Made by a program: the position numbers and the translations under genes. Below are positions 19,205 through 28,694 of a stretch of DNA of 48,488 nt, piece after piece. Numbering within the stretch: the stretch's first letter is position 1; every line of letters starts with the position of its first letter. The notes under the pieces were generated by a model. That model had not been told where the DNA came from. It did not search any database and saw only the letters and a list, made by a program, of their open reading frames with translations. The DNA is from Thermoproteota archaeon. GTDB taxonomy: Archaea > Thermoproteota > Nitrososphaeria_A > Caldarchaeales > Calditenuaceae. The stretch spans positions 1 to 48,488 of the forward strand of contig JAUQPZ010000007.1 of NCBI GenBank assembly GCA_030550155.1, read 5' to 3'.

Positions 19205-20005
19205 CTATCTCTTCCCCTCTTGCTGGCTTACTCCCCGAGCCACGCCTACTAAGCTCCCTAAGCTCCCTCCACCCTCAGTGACGATTATCAAGTTCTTCTC
19301 CCTCGCTATCTCAGCCCAGGTCTGGAGCTCTCTAAGCCTCATCGCATACGGATTCATAGCGTAAGCCGCTGCGGCGTCAGCCATTTTCTGGGCGGCCAGA
19401 AGCTCACCCTCAGCCATTATAACCCTGCTCCTCCTCTCCCTCTCCGCCTCTGCCTGCTTAGCCATCGCTCTCTGCATGGATTCAGGAATTACCACATCCC
19501 TTATTGAGACGTTTGTGACTTTGATTCCCCATGGCTCCGTTGCCTCGTCGAGTATCAGCTGAATCTTTTTGTTAAGCTCATCCCTCCTAGCTAATAGGTC
19601 GTCAAGCTCAACCTGCCCAATCACGTCTCTCAGGGTTGTCTGAGCTAGGAGGCTGGTCGCTATCTGGAAGTCCCTGACCCGCAGGACCGAAGCCAGGGGG
19701 TCCTCTACGCGCATGTAGACAACGGCGTCAACCTCTACCGTGACGTTATCTCTTGTTACTATGCGCTGCCTTGGGACATCGAAGGTCAGAATCCTCAGGT
19801 CTATTATCCTCGGCTGGTCAATAACAGGGACTAGCAGAACGAGGCCGGGCCCCTTAGCGCCGATAACTCTGCCGAGACGGAATATTACGGCTCTTTCATA
19901 CTCCCTCACAACCCTGATGGCGGAGGCGAGTATGATGACGATAATTAGTAAAAGCAGTATCAGCCCTATAATTGTTCCTATTCCTATCTGGAGGCTTAGA
20001 ACCAT
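19205..20005 (-). CDS. Stomatin/prohibitin-like SPFH protein
   Basis: An N-terminal membrane anchor (about 8-30) followed by an SPFH domain (VREYERAVIFRLGRVIGAKG, then RIIDLRILTFDVPRQ and ALRD-like TTLRDVIGQVELDDLL), then a helix rich in Ala and Glu (about 185-235) expected to form the oligomerising coiled coil. 266 aa. It is the first gene of a stomatin-nfeD operon, probably acting in membrane protein quality control. ATG 20005 is the start; TTTAAAAG near 20033-20042 is a possible TATA box. Divergent to ileS with 116 bases between starts. Confidence 0.9.
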   Translation of the reverse strand: MVLSLQIGIGTIIGLILLLLIIVIILASAIRVVREYERAVIFRLGRVIGAKGPGLVLLVPVIDQPRIIDLRILTFDVPRQRIVTRDNVTVEVDAVVYMRVEDPLASVLRVRDFQIATSLLAQTTLRDVIGQVELDDLLARRDELNKKIQLILDEATEPWGIKVTNVSIRDVVIPESMQRAMAKQAEAERERRSRVIMAEGELLAAQKMADAAAAYAMNPYAMRLRELQTWAEIAREKNLIIVTEGGGSLGSLVGVARGVSQQEGKR

Positions 20006-20087
20006 ATCCCGTCCTTAAACCTCTTTAGCCGGGCTTTTAAAGCTTTCACCTCCACAAAACACTCCCTTCACCAAAAGGTCTCTAAAG

Positions 20088-20097
20088 ACTAAATATT
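20088..20097 (+). promoter_or_regulatory. TATA box of ileS-rio2
   Basis: ACTAAATATT, centred about 29 bases before ATG 20122. No T-box or long leader is present, so control at the leader RNA is unlikely. Confidence 0.5.
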
Positions 20098-20121
20098 GAA
20101 CAATAGTGTTTAGCGGCAGAG

Positions 20122-23100
20122 ATGTATGCGCTGCCACCGCGCTATGACTTCGGAAAAGTTGAGAGAGAGATAGCGGAATTCTGGTCGGCGAACGAAATCC
20201 CCAAGCGCCATATGGCCCGGAACAAAGGCGCCCCCATCTTCTCCTTCCTCGAAGGGCCACCCACGGTGAACTCCTACATGCATGTAGGACACGCCCGTGG
20301 TAGAGTGTACAAGGATGTCGTTCTGCGATACTACACCATGAAGGGCTTTGATGTGTGGCGCAGGGCGGGATGGGACTGCCAGGGGCTACCCACAGAGCTG
20401 GAGGTTGAGAAGAAGCTGGGCATCACCAGCAAGAAGGACATAGAGGCCATAGGTTTGGAGAGGTTCATCGAGGAGGCCAACAAGCTGGTCGACTACTATA
20501 TCGAGGATTGGCGGAGGAACTCTGAACGTCTTGGACTCTGGCTCGACTATGACACAGCCTACCAGACGCGGCACGAATACTACATGGAACACGTATGGTA
20601 TCTGCTTAAGAAGTGCTTTGAGAGCGGGGACCTAGTCGCCAGCTTCAAGGTCGTTCCTTTCTGCCCCCGCTGCGAGACGCCTCTTTCATCCCACGAGGTC
20701 GCGCAGGGTTATGAGGAGATTGACGACTACTCGCTGTATCTCAAGTTCCCACTAGTAGATGACAGCAAAAGGTATCTTGTAATCTGGACCACAACTCCGT
20801 GGACTCTGCCAGCCAACGAGGCTGTGGCAGTTCACCCTGAGGAAAACTACGTCGAACTAGAGGTAGGTGGGGAGAGACTGATAGTCGCGCACAAGCTTCT
20901 AGAAAAGGTCTGCTCCGATACCGGCCTCTCCTGGTATAAGGTCTTGCGGCGCTTCAGCGGCGGCAGCCTTGTGGGCTTGAGATATCGGCATCCTTTAGAG
21001 GAAGAGGTGCCGATCCACGCTCAGCACTCGTCACCCTCTCACACGGTTTTGCCTGCGGATTTCGTCTCCATGGATGAAGGGACTGGGCTTGTCCATATCG
21101 CGCCTGGGCATGGCCCGGAGGACTTTGAGCTTGGCAAAAAGCACGGGCTACCGGTCTTCTGTCCAATCAATACATCCGGCTACTTCACGGAAGAGGGTGG
21201 AAAGTTCTCAAGCCTAAGCCACAGGGAGGCGGCCAGCCAGATAATTGGGACATTTGAGAAGAAGAACCTCCTACTCAAGGAGGGTAGGGTCCTCCACACA
21301 TACCCGCATTGCTGGAGGTGTGGAACACCGTTAATCTATCTTTCAAGCCGACAGTGGTTCTTAAGAGTCGATAGAATCAAGAAGAGGATGATTGAGGAAA
21401 ACCTAAAGGTCAAGTGGCATCCGCCTTGGGCTGGTCAGAACAGGTTTGGTGAGTGGCTCGAGAACGCTGAGGACTGGTGCATCTCGAGGACGAGGATCTG
21501 GGGGACGCCGCTAAACATCTGGGCGTGCAGCAAGTGCGGCTCCATGCGTGCTGTGGGCTCTATGGCGGAGCTGGAGCATGCGGAGAAGAAGCCCACTCAG
21601 CTGAGAATGCATAGGCCATGGATAGACAGGGTCGTCTTTAGATGTGAAAAGTGTGGCGGTGAAATGTTTAGGGAGCCATACGTTTTGGACACGTGGCTGG
21701 ACTCAGGAGTTGCGCACTTTGCAAGCGTCGACTGGCTGAGGAACAAGCAGCTATTCGAAAAGCTATTCCCATACGACTACATCACCGAGGCGATAGACCA
21801 GACAAGGGGCTGGTTCTACACTCTGATGTTCACATCAGTTCTAATGTTTGGGAAGGCACCCTACAAGACCGTTTTGAGCCAGAACTTTGTCTTGGATCGG
21901 GAGGGCAAAAAGATGTCGAAGAGCCGCGGCAACGTCCTCTGGGCGGCCGAGTCGATGGAGAGATGGGGCGTGGATAACCTGAGGATCTACTTGGTTAGCA
22001 AGGCTCAGAGCTGGGAGTCCATAAACTTCGACCCCGACGAGGTGAAACAAGTCAACCAGGCTCTCAACATTCTCTGGAACGTCGCCTCATTCGCCAAAAC
22101 CTACTTCACATTGGACAGGTATGATTCTGAGAAAGAGACCGTTTGGTCCATGCTAAGCTACGCAGAGCCTGAGGACAGGTGGATTCTTTCACGGATAAAC
22201 ACTCTTGTCAAATATGTTACGCATAGTCTGGACAGACTAGAGATGCATGAGGCTGCCAGAAGCATACTGAAATTCATAGTTGAGGACCTTAGTAGAACGT
22301 ATGTTAGGGCCGTTAGGAGGCGGTTCTGGATAGAGGAGAGGACTCCTAAGAAGATAGCCGCCTATTCAACACTTCACTATGTGCTTTTGAAGCTGCTTAC
22401 AATTCTCTCGATATTCGCGCCCTACATCTCAGAATATCTATATCAACGCCTGAAGACGGAGAACGACCCCCAAAGCGTCTGCCTACTCTCCTGGCCGAGA
22501 CCAGACGAATCTCTACTGAACCCTGAGATTGAAGACCGTATGCAGGTCGCCGAAGACATAATAGCTGCTACGCTAAACGCCCGCAACAAGGCGAGACGTA
22601 AACTCCGCTGGCCTCTCAGGCGCGTCATAATCTCGCCTAACTCGCCGCGGGCGCGCGAGGCCATCCTCTCACTTAGGGAATACATTGAGAGGATGACGAA
22701 CAGCTTCTTGGTTGAGGTGCTTGAGGTGGGTCAAAAGCCTCCAGAGACCGTTAAGAGGGTTGTGCCTGTTCATGCCCGATTGGGGCCGCGGGCTGGTAGA
22801 AGGCTCGAGCAGGTCGCTAAGGCTCTCTCGGATGTTCGTGTAAACGAGCTGTTGGACCAGATCGCCCGAACAGGAAGATACACCCTGACGCTTGCCGATG
22901 GGTCTCTATTTGAGATTCTTGACGGCGATTTCCGCGTGGCCGAGGAGCTGCCGAGCCATCTCTATGAGGCGGAGGGGAGGCTGGCAAGGGTTTACATCGA
23001 CGTATCGGAGGACGAGAGTCTCAAGTCTCTGGCGCTTGCTAACGAGGTGATCAGGCGAATCCAAGTCATGAGGAAGGAGCTCAACTTAGAGATTGTGAGA

Positions 23101-23322
23101 GAGGTCCCGTGCTTCATCTCCGCCGAGCCCCCCTCCCTCCTAGAGAGCCTGAAGCCGCTCATCGAATACATGGAGGAGGAGACGAGAACCCGGATCAACT
23201 TCGGGGTCCCCAGCTCCGAACTCGAAAAAGCCTATAGGCGTGAGTGGGAGGTCGAGCAGTGTAAAATCTCATTAACCATAATTCCTAACGAGGACGAGGA
23301 GACAGGGAATGCTTCTGGATGA
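20122..23322 (+). CDS. ileS: Isoleucyl-tRNA synthetase
   Basis: Class I aminoacyl-tRNA synthetase of 1066 aa, a normal IleS length. The HIGH motif appears as HVGHARG (residues 55-61) and KMSKS in full (GKKMSKSRGN, about 595). The CP1 editing domain contains WTTTPWTLPAN (about 226-236). Zinc-ribbon-like cysteine pairs occur at FCPRC, HCWRCG, CSKCG and CEKCGG. GWDCQGLPTELEVEK separates it from ValRS and LeuRS. The C-terminal anticodon-binding region is complete. The start ATG 20122 is probably leaderless. The stop overlaps the rio2 start by 4 bases (ATGA), so the two genes are coupled. Confidence 0.97.
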   Translation: MYALPPRYDFGKVEREIAEFWSANEIPKRHMARNKGAPIFSFLEGPPTVNSYMHVGHARGRVYKDVVLRYYTMKGFDVWRRAGWDCQGLPTELEVEKKLGITSKKDIEAIGLERFIEEANKLVDYYIEDWRRNSERLGLWLDYDTAYQTRHEYYMEHVWYLLKKCFESGDLVASFKVVPFCPRCETPLSSHEVAQGYEEIDDYSLYLKFPLVDDSKRYLVIWTTTPWTLPANEAVAVHPEENYVELEVGGERLIVAHKLLEKVCSDTGLSWYKVLRRFSGGSLVGLRYRHPLEEEVPIHAQHSSPSHTVLPADFVSMDEGTGLVHIAPGHGPEDFELGKKHGLPVFCPINTSGYFTEEGGKFSSLSHREAASQIIGTFEKKNLLLKEGRVLHTYPHCWRCGTPLIYLSSRQWFLRVDRIKKRMIEENLKVKWHPPWAGQNRFGEWLENAEDWCISRTRIWGTPLNIWACSKCGSMRAVGSMAELEHAEKKPTQLRMHRPWIDRVVFRCEKCGGEMFREPYVLDTWLDSGVAHFASVDWLRNKQLFEKLFPYDYITEAIDQTRGWFYTLMFTSVLMFGKAPYKTVLSQNFVLDREGKKMSKSRGNVLWAAESMERWGVDNLRIYLVSKAQSWESINFDPDEVKQVNQALNILWNVASFAKTYFTLDRYDSEKETVWSMLSYAEPEDRWILSRINTLVKYVTHSLDRLEMHEAARSILKFIVEDLSRTYVRAVRRRFWIEERTPKKIAAYSTLHYVLLKLLTILSIFAPYISEYLYQRLKTENDPQSVCLLSWPRPDESLLNPEIEDRMQVAEDIIAATLNARNKARRKLRWPLRRVIISPNSPRAREAILSLREYIERMTNSFLVEVLEVGQKPPETVKRVVPVHARLGPRAGRRLEQVAKALSDVRVNELLDQIARTGRYTLTLADGSLFEILDGDFRVAEELPSHLYEAEGRLARVYIDVSEDESLKSLALANEVIRRIQVMRKELNLEIVREVPCFISAEPPSLLESLKPLIEYMEEETRTRINFGVPSSELEKAYRREWEVEQCKISLTIIPNEDEETGNASG

Positions 23323-24224
23323 AGGAGCTTGAACGTGTAGCGAGACTAGTCTCAGGGCTATCAGAGCTAGAGTTTAAGGTCCTCGAGAATGTGGAGAAGC
23401 TCGCGGACCAGGGGAGGGTTTCAACCCCTGATCTAATCTCAAAGTCTCTACGCCTCAGCGTAGATTATGTCGCGAAGGTTCTGGAGAAGCTCAATGGGCA
23501 CGGCCTGGTCTGGTCTCCCGCTGGAAGAGGGCGGGAATACATGCTCAACTATAAGGGTTTAGACCTCCTCGCCCTGCACAGTGCCTCCCGGCGCGGAATA
23601 CTCACACACATAGGTACAAAGATTGGGGTCGGTAAGGAGGCTGATGTTCACCTGGGGCTGACGGGAGAGGGGACGCCCATCGCTGTAAGGTTCTACAGAA
23701 TAGGTAGACAGAGCATGGTGAGGCATAAACGCTTGAGAGAGACGAGCCTAGAGGCGGCAAACTATCTTGCCTCCTCGAAGGCCGCGGCCAAACGCGAGAT
23801 AGAGGCTTTGAGGATTCTCTATCAGAGGGGGGTGCCTGTGCCCGCCCCGATATACCGGAACCGCCACATGGTCGTCACATCTCTCATCGAGGGTGATGAG
23901 CTGGCTAGACTGCGAAAACACCCCGAGCCCGAGGTCCTCTTAAGAGAGATTTTGGGCTCGGTTAGAGCCGCCATGAATGCTGGCGTGATACACTGCGACC
24001 TCAGCCCCTACAACATACTCCTCACGGAGGACGGTCGACACGTGATAATTGACTGGCCCCAGTGGGTTAAGCCCACGCACCCCAACGCCGATGCGTATCT
24101 GAGACGGGACGTCGCAAACCTCGTTTCATTCTTCAAAAGGAAGCTTGGTGTGAGAGTGGATATGGATGAGTTGCTAGAGTTTGTTTTGAAGGATGGCGGC
24201 CTCGGCTTGGCCTCTCAAGTCTAA
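23319..24224 (+). CDS. rio2: RIO2 family protein kinase
   Basis: An N-terminal winged helix (residues 1-85; LSELEFKVLENVEKL and VAKVLEKLNGHGLV) followed by an atypical kinase domain. The ATP-binding loop is GKEADVHLG, the catalytic loop HCDLSPYNILL and the metal-binding loop IDWPQW. The HxDLxxYN and IDxPQ pattern separates RIO2 from RIO1. RIO2 acts in maturation of the small ribosomal subunit. 301 aa is typical for archaea. It begins at ATG 23319, overlapping the ileS stop by 4 bases, which ties it to a translation operon. Confidence 0.95.
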   Translation: MKELERVARLVSGLSELEFKVLENVEKLADQGRVSTPDLISKSLRLSVDYVAKVLEKLNGHGLVWSPAGRGREYMLNYKGLDLLALHSASRRGILTHIGTKIGVGKEADVHLGLTGEGTPIAVRFYRIGRQSMVRHKRLRETSLEAANYLASSKAAAKREIEALRILYQRGVPVPAPIYRNRHMVVTSLIEGDELARLRKHPEPEVLLREILGSVRAAMNAGVIHCDLSPYNILLTEDGRHVIIDWPQWVKPTHPNADAYLRRDVANLVSFFKRKLGVRVDMDELLEFVLKDGGLGLASQV

Positions 24225-24312
24225 TAAAAGCCGGAGTCAGAGACCCTCTAAAATGTGTCTCTCACGAGTATCTGTCATATCTTTGTTTAATAGGGGGTTT
24301 GGCCTTGCTTGA

Positions 24313-25104
24313 GTGAGGCTGATGAGGGATACAGGCTTGAAGAGAAAGCGCGGGGTCCTCGCGCTGATTTTTAGGAGAAGATCTATCAGGGTCTTTGGTG
24401 ACGTTAAGCCTAACAGGAGGGTTCTGGAGCTCGTAGTGGAGGCGGGGCAGAGGGCCCCGTGCGTGTACCAGTCGTACACCGTGATCAATATTACGTCGCC
24501 GCAGCTGAGGGAGAGAATTTACGAATTGACCGAGGACAACATCGTGAGGAATGCCCCAATCTTATTCCTGCTATGCATTGACTTGAGGAGGACTAAGCTC
24601 CTCTTTGACCTCTTATCACCCAGACACGTCCTCTCCAAGTCTCCTAGCCCCATAGAGTCCCTCGAGGCTATATTCGAGGCAGGTCTCTTCGCCGAGAACC
24701 TCATACTAGCTAGCGAGGCTCTAGGCTACTCCTCAGTAATACTTGACTGGCCTATCAGGCTCGGTAAAACTCTCCAAGCCCTCATGGAGATTCCGGCAGG
24801 CGTCATCCCACTTTTCTTCATATGTATGGGTCCGCCTGGCGAGAGCCCTCCACCCCGACCCAGACTCCCTCTAGACATGGTCCTGATGGATAATAAGTAC
24901 GTGGAGCCAGATATGAGGAGGCTTGCTAAATATCTCGACGAGTTATCGGAAAAGCTGGCCGCGGAGGGCTATCTCCTGAAATACGTGGGTGTACGGTCCA
25001 CATACAAGGAGTACATCGCGGATAAGATCAGCTACGACAAAGAGGTCGAGAAGCTTGAATCTGAGGTCTCCGAGTACCTGAGGAGAAATGGCTTAGCCAT
25101 TTAG
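24313..25104 (+). CDS. Nitroreductase-family flavoprotein
   Basis: 263 aa. The N-terminal FRRRSIRVFGDVKPNRRVLELVVEAGQRAP is the FMN-binding start of the nitroreductase fold (RRSIRxF then AxxAP), and GLFAENLILASEALGYSSVI with ICMGPPGESPP is its C-terminal half. The last 80 residues form an added charged helical tail. The substrate is unknown; members reduce nitro compounds or act as NADH:FMN oxidoreductases. GTG 24313 is taken as start because TTGTTTAATA (24282-24291) lies about 27 bases upstream. It is separated by 88 bases from rio2 and reads the same way. Confidence 0.8.
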   Translation: MRLMRDTGLKRKRGVLALIFRRRSIRVFGDVKPNRRVLELVVEAGQRAPCVYQSYTVINITSPQLRERIYELTEDNIVRNAPILFLLCIDLRRTKLLFDLLSPRHVLSKSPSPIESLEAIFEAGLFAENLILASEALGYSSVILDWPIRLGKTLQALMEIPAGVIPLFFICMGPPGESPPPRPRLPLDMVLMDNKYVEPDMRRLAKYLDELSEKLAAEGYLLKYVGVRSTYKEYIADKISYDKEVEKLESEVSEYLRRNGLAI

Positions 25105-25143
25105 GCTCAAGCCTCCGTAGAAAATGATTTATTACGTCTTTGT

Positions 25144-26217
25144 GTGGCACTGAATTATGTGGAGTTTGAGGAAGAGATAGGCGGGTATGTGGAGCTAGTC
25201 AATAAGGCCTTGGAGGAGTTTTTCCCCAAGTCACCTGACGAGAACTATTACCGGGAGGTGGCAGGCATAAGCTATGGGGAGATCGACGCGCAGGCTCTCT
25301 ACGAATCTGTCGTTAAGCCCGCATGGGACCTCTTGTCGCGCGGAGGTAAGCGTTGGAGGCCCGTTCTAGGGCTAATTGTCTATGAAGCCCTGGGAGGCCG
25401 GGCTGATGAGGTTGTTAAGCTCCTCATCATCCCGGAGCTGATTCACAACGGGACATTGATGGTGGACGATGTTGAGGATGGGAGCGAGTTTAGGCGTGGC
25501 AAGCCTTGCATCCACATTATCTATGGCGAGGATATAGCGATCAATGCCGGCAACACTCTATACTATCTTCCCGTCTCTGCCGTGCTCTCAAAAGTTAAAC
25601 TATCTGAGGAAAAACAGTCGGCTCTCCTGAAAATCTACATGGAGGAAATGCTCAAGCTAAGCTTGGGGCAGGCGCTCGACATATCTTGGCACAGGGGACT
25701 GGGGGGAGAGATTAACGAGGCGCGATACCTCCTGATGTGCGACCTCAAGACAGGCAGCTTGGCGAGAATGGCGGTAAGGATAGCCTGCCTCATGGCGAAT
25801 GCCGGAAAAGAGGCAGACCAGGTGCTCAGCAGATTCGCATCCTCCATAGCCGTCGCATTCCAGATACAGGACGACCTGCTCAACCTCGTGGGTGATGAGT
25901 CTCTCTATGGTAAGGAGGTGGGGGGCGACCTGAGGGAGGGTAAGAGGACCCTAATGGTTATACATGCTTTACGTTCTCTGCCTTCCGAGAAGAGGGGCCG
26001 CATACTTGTGGTTTTGGGTAAGAGAGACGCAAGCCGCGAAGAAATAACTGAGTCGATAGAGCTAATAAAAAGTTGCGGCGCGATAGAATACAGCAAAGCG
26101 GTCGCGAGGGAACTGGTTGAGAATGCGTGGAGAGATGTAGAGCATGTCCTGAAGCCCGGGCGTGCAAAAGACCTGCTACGTTCTCTAGCCGAGTACTTGA
26201 TAGTCAGGAACAGGTAA
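25144..26217 (+). CDS. Polyprenyl diphosphate synthase (GGPP/FPP type)
   Basis: Trans-prenyltransferase making the isoprenoid chains of archaeal lipids. The first aspartate-rich motif is DDVEDGSEFRRG (DDxxD, then RRG) and the second DDLLNLVGD. GGKRWRPVLG is the substrate-binding GKR segment and DLREGKRTL the conserved DxxxGK block. The 357-aa length is near the upper end of the family. Product length cannot be fixed; no bulky aromatic lies just before the first motif (NGTLMVDD), so GGPP or longer is likely. GTG 25144 is the start of the open frame; a start a few codons later is possible. Confidence 0.9.
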   Translation: MALNYVEFEEEIGGYVELVNKALEEFFPKSPDENYYREVAGISYGEIDAQALYESVVKPAWDLLSRGGKRWRPVLGLIVYEALGGRADEVVKLLIIPELIHNGTLMVDDVEDGSEFRRGKPCIHIIYGEDIAINAGNTLYYLPVSAVLSKVKLSEEKQSALLKIYMEEMLKLSLGQALDISWHRGLGGEINEARYLLMCDLKTGSLARMAVRIACLMANAGKEADQVLSRFASSIAVAFQIQDDLLNLVGDESLYGKEVGGDLREGKRTLMVIHALRSLPSEKRGRILVVLGKRDASREEITESIELIKSCGAIEYSKAVARELVENAWRDVEHVLKPGRAKDLLRSLAEYLIVRNR

Positions 26218-26231
26218 GCAGGCATCTGAGA

Positions 26232-27563
26232 CTACTGCGCAGCTCTCTTCTTGGCCGACTCGACCATAGACATAAAATCCTCATTCATCCTGGAGAGTGA
26301 GTAGAGCTTCACGCCCGCTTCACCAAGTGCCTTCTCCGCCCCTTCAAGCCTGTCCAAGATCACAAAGTATCTGTCGACAACACCTCCCTCTTCTCTAATA
26401 GTCTTCACGCATTCAAGAGCGCTCCTCCCAGTGGTCGCGACGTCGTCGACTCCTATGTATACACCTCCCCGCCTCACCACGCCCTCAACCCGCCTCTCGA
26501 GTCCGTGCTCCTTCTTCTCCATCCTGACATAGACCAATCCTGTTCCCAGCCTGTCGGCGACAATGCTCGCTATCGGAATACCCGCAGTAGCGGTCGTAGC
26601 TATCTCGAACCCCGTCCTCCCCAGCTTCCGCGAGATTAAGGAGACCATCAGCCTTGCTACAAGTGTCCTGGCCCTTACGTCGGAGTAGAGGGCCCTGCAA
26701 TCGATGTAGATTCTGCTTAACCCGCCGCTAGAGAGCCGAACCGGCTTGTCGTAAATGTTTAGGACGCCCTCTGCGGTGACAAGAGCCTTAGTTGTTAGGG
26801 TGAACTCCCTCTCCGAGGACAGTTCCTCGGAGATTCTTGCGGCCGCTGCCGCGGGGTCGTCGGCAAGAATTATTGAGCGGCCGACATTCACCAGCACTCT
26901 CTCGCCCCCCGCCCTTATAAGCGGTTTAGGGTCTCCGCCCTGTGCGCCCATTCCTGGGGCGAGAATAATTGCCTCCTCCCCAATCTCCCGCCTGACCTCA
27001 CCCACCTCGGCCTCCGTAAGGCTCTCGGAGAGCCCGAGCACATAGCCATCAACACCCACCTCAACCCCCGTCTTGATAATTCTCCTGTAGAGCGGCTCGT
27101 CACCAGCCTTAAGCCTGAAGAATCTCTCTCCATAGCGGCCGGAAGGGAGCGCTAATAAGATGACGCCGAGGCCGACATCGTGGGCCGCCTCCACAATCTC
27201 CTCAAAGTTGCCGAAGAGAGGGTTGGCGGTAAAAGCGTCGTATCCAAGCCTAGAGATAGTGCTCACGCCAGCCCGCACAGTCTCTCCTATGTCGCCCAGC
27301 TTGCAGTCAAGGATCGACAACACACCCAGCTTTCTCGCCAGCTCTGTCAAGGCCCTTTGCCCGTCTTCACCCACACCGCGTATGTGGTTTTCGTTTATCT
27401 TGACTGCGGAGCAGTATCTGCCAAGCTGTTTAAGGGTGTCAAGGCAGAACCTTAGTCTTGAGGCAGGGTCGGGATATTTTGCCGGCGGCGGATCGAGCCC
27501 CAAGCACAGAATACTTCCAGAGCTCTCAACAGCTCTGTCAAACTTCTCGCGGAGCAGGGACAT
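26232..27563 (-). CDS. pyrFE: Fused orotidine-5'-phosphate decarboxylase - orotate phosphoribosyltransferase
   Basis: Bifunctional UMP synthase in reverse order. Residues 1 to about 250 are OMP decarboxylase: LGLDPPP near 21, Lys55, and the catalytic Asp86-x-Lys88-x-x-Asp91 in DCKLGDIGET, with GMGAQGGDP near the C-terminal phosphate site (the longer type-2 PyrF). Residues about 262-443 are orotate PRTase: KALVTAEGVL, GIPIAS and the PRPP motif GVDDVATTGRSALE. Animal UMP synthase has PRTase first; here decarboxylase comes first. Together they turn orotate plus PRPP into UMP. Start ATG 27563, with ATTTTTTAAC (27586-27596) 28 bases upstream, leaderless. Confidence 0.93.
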   Translation of the reverse strand: MSLLREKFDRAVESSGSILCLGLDPPPAKYPDPASRLRFCLDTLKQLGRYCSAVKINENHIRGVGEDGQRALTELARKLGVLSILDCKLGDIGETVRAGVSTISRLGYDAFTANPLFGNFEEIVEAAHDVGLGVILLALPSGRYGERFFRLKAGDEPLYRRIIKTGVEVGVDGYVLGLSESLTEAEVGEVRREIGEEAIILAPGMGAQGGDPKPLIRAGGERVLVNVGRSIILADDPAAAAARISEELSSEREFTLTTKALVTAEGVLNIYDKPVRLSSGGLSRIYIDCRALYSDVRARTLVARLMVSLISRKLGRTGFEIATTATAGIPIASIVADRLGTGLVYVRMEKKEHGLERRVEGVVRRGGVYIGVDDVATTGRSALECVKTIREEGGVVDRYFVILDRLEGAEKALGEAGVKLYSLSRMNEDFMSMVESAKKRAAQ

Positions 27564-27585
27564 CCATTAACGCCTCGTCTCTCTC

Positions 27586-27596
27586 GTTAAAAAATG
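27586..27596 (-). promoter_or_regulatory. TATA box of pyrFE
   Basis: The minus strand reads ATTTTTTAACG, centred 28 bases before ATG 27563. Confidence 0.5.
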
Positions 27597-27634
27597 ATTC
27601 CGTCATGACCCGCGAGAAGCCACTGGAAGAGACG

Positions 27635-27643
27635 ATCTTTAAG
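27635..27643 (+). promoter_or_regulatory. TATA box of the beta-CASP nuclease gene
   Basis: TCTTTAAGC, centred 26 bases before ATG 27665. It is divergent from the pyrFE promoter about 45 bases away. Confidence 0.5.
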
Positions 27644-27664
27644 CCTACTCGCTTTTTCTAAGCG

Positions 27665-28687
27665 ATGCTAAAGTTTTATCAAGCTCTACAACGATATGGT
27701 TTGAGGATGCGGCTGGTGCGCCTCGAGGGTGGAGCCCCCGTCCTCGAAGTAGGATACTCCAGGATACTCTTCGACTCGGCGTGGGGAACTGGTGTTAGGT
27801 GCATCAGCCACGCCCACATGGACCATGCGGGCTCGCCTGGCTCAGTCAATCTAATGACAGGCGAGACTATGCGAATCTTTGCGTCACGCAGGAAATACTA
27901 TAAGAAATTCATCGAGTCTACTCTCGGAGTCAAGATATCCATACTCGAGGGAGCCACGATAACAGCCCTCAACTCGGGGCACATGCTTGGGTCTAGCCTC
28001 TTCAATGTCGAGGCTGATGGACTCTCAGTGGTCTACACGGGCGATATGAATGTGTATGACAGCATCCTCCAGAAGGGTGCTGAGCAGCTGGAGGGGGATG
28101 TCCTCATCCTCGAGGCCACCTATGGCTCCCCAGTCTATAAATTCCCTGAACGTGAACGAATCTACTACGAAATCGTCAAATGGGTCTCAAAGACTCTCGC
28201 CCAAGGTGAGATACCAGCCTTCAAAGCCTACACCGCCGGCAAGGCTCAAGAGCTGGTCGCCCTCATAAACAGTACGGTTCAGACCCCCGTCGTGGTTGGC
28301 CCAGAGGTCTTCAGCGTCTCGCGGGTCTACAAAAACACCTACCCGTGGATGGACTTCCTCAGAAAGGGGAGCCGGGAGGGTGACGAAGCACTAAAGGGCG
28401 GGGCCGTCTATATATCGCCGACCATCGATACTCAAACCCTCCACGGAAGACGTCTCAGATGGGCCCTCGTAACTGGATGGACCCTGACACATCGCCAAGA
28501 AGGCTTCAGCGCCTACTTCCCACTCAGCGCCCACTCCGACTTCTTCGGTCTCGTCTCCTATGCTAAGAACTCAGACTACAAAACAGTCCTGACAATCTAC
28601 GGATACTCCCCTGTCCTTGCTAGGCATCTGAGAAGGCTTGGACTAAAAGCATATGCCCTAGAGGAGAAGATGCAAATAAGGCTCTAG
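27665..28687 (+). CDS. Beta-CASP metallo-beta-lactamase nuclease
   Basis: 340 aa. Zinc motifs of the MBL fold are SHAHMDHAG (HxHxDH, about residue 49-54), GHMLGSS, YTGDMN and the beta-CASP LSAHSDF near residue 288. It resembles the archaeal putative exonuclease group related to mRNA 3'-end processing factors and SNM1 (COG1236-like), acting on RNA or DNA ends. It lacks the KH domains of archaeal CPSF1, so it is a different paralogue. Substrate (RNA or DNA) is uncertain. Starts at ATG 27665, leaderless by TATA spacing. Confidence 0.85.
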   Translation: MLKFYQALQRYGLRMRLVRLEGGAPVLEVGYSRILFDSAWGTGVRCISHAHMDHAGSPGSVNLMTGETMRIFASRRKYYKKFIESTLGVKISILEGATITALNSGHMLGSSLFNVEADGLSVVYTGDMNVYDSILQKGAEQLEGDVLILEATYGSPVYKFPERERIYYEIVKWVSKTLAQGEIPAFKAYTAGKAQELVALINSTVQTPVVVGPEVFSVSRVYKNTYPWMDFLRKGSREGDEALKGGAVYISPTIDTQTLHGRRLRWALVTGWTLTHRQEGFSAYFPLSAHSDFFGLVSYAKNSDYKTVLTIYGYSPVLARHLRRLGLKAYALEEKMQIRL

Positions 28688-28694
28688 GGGGGAG

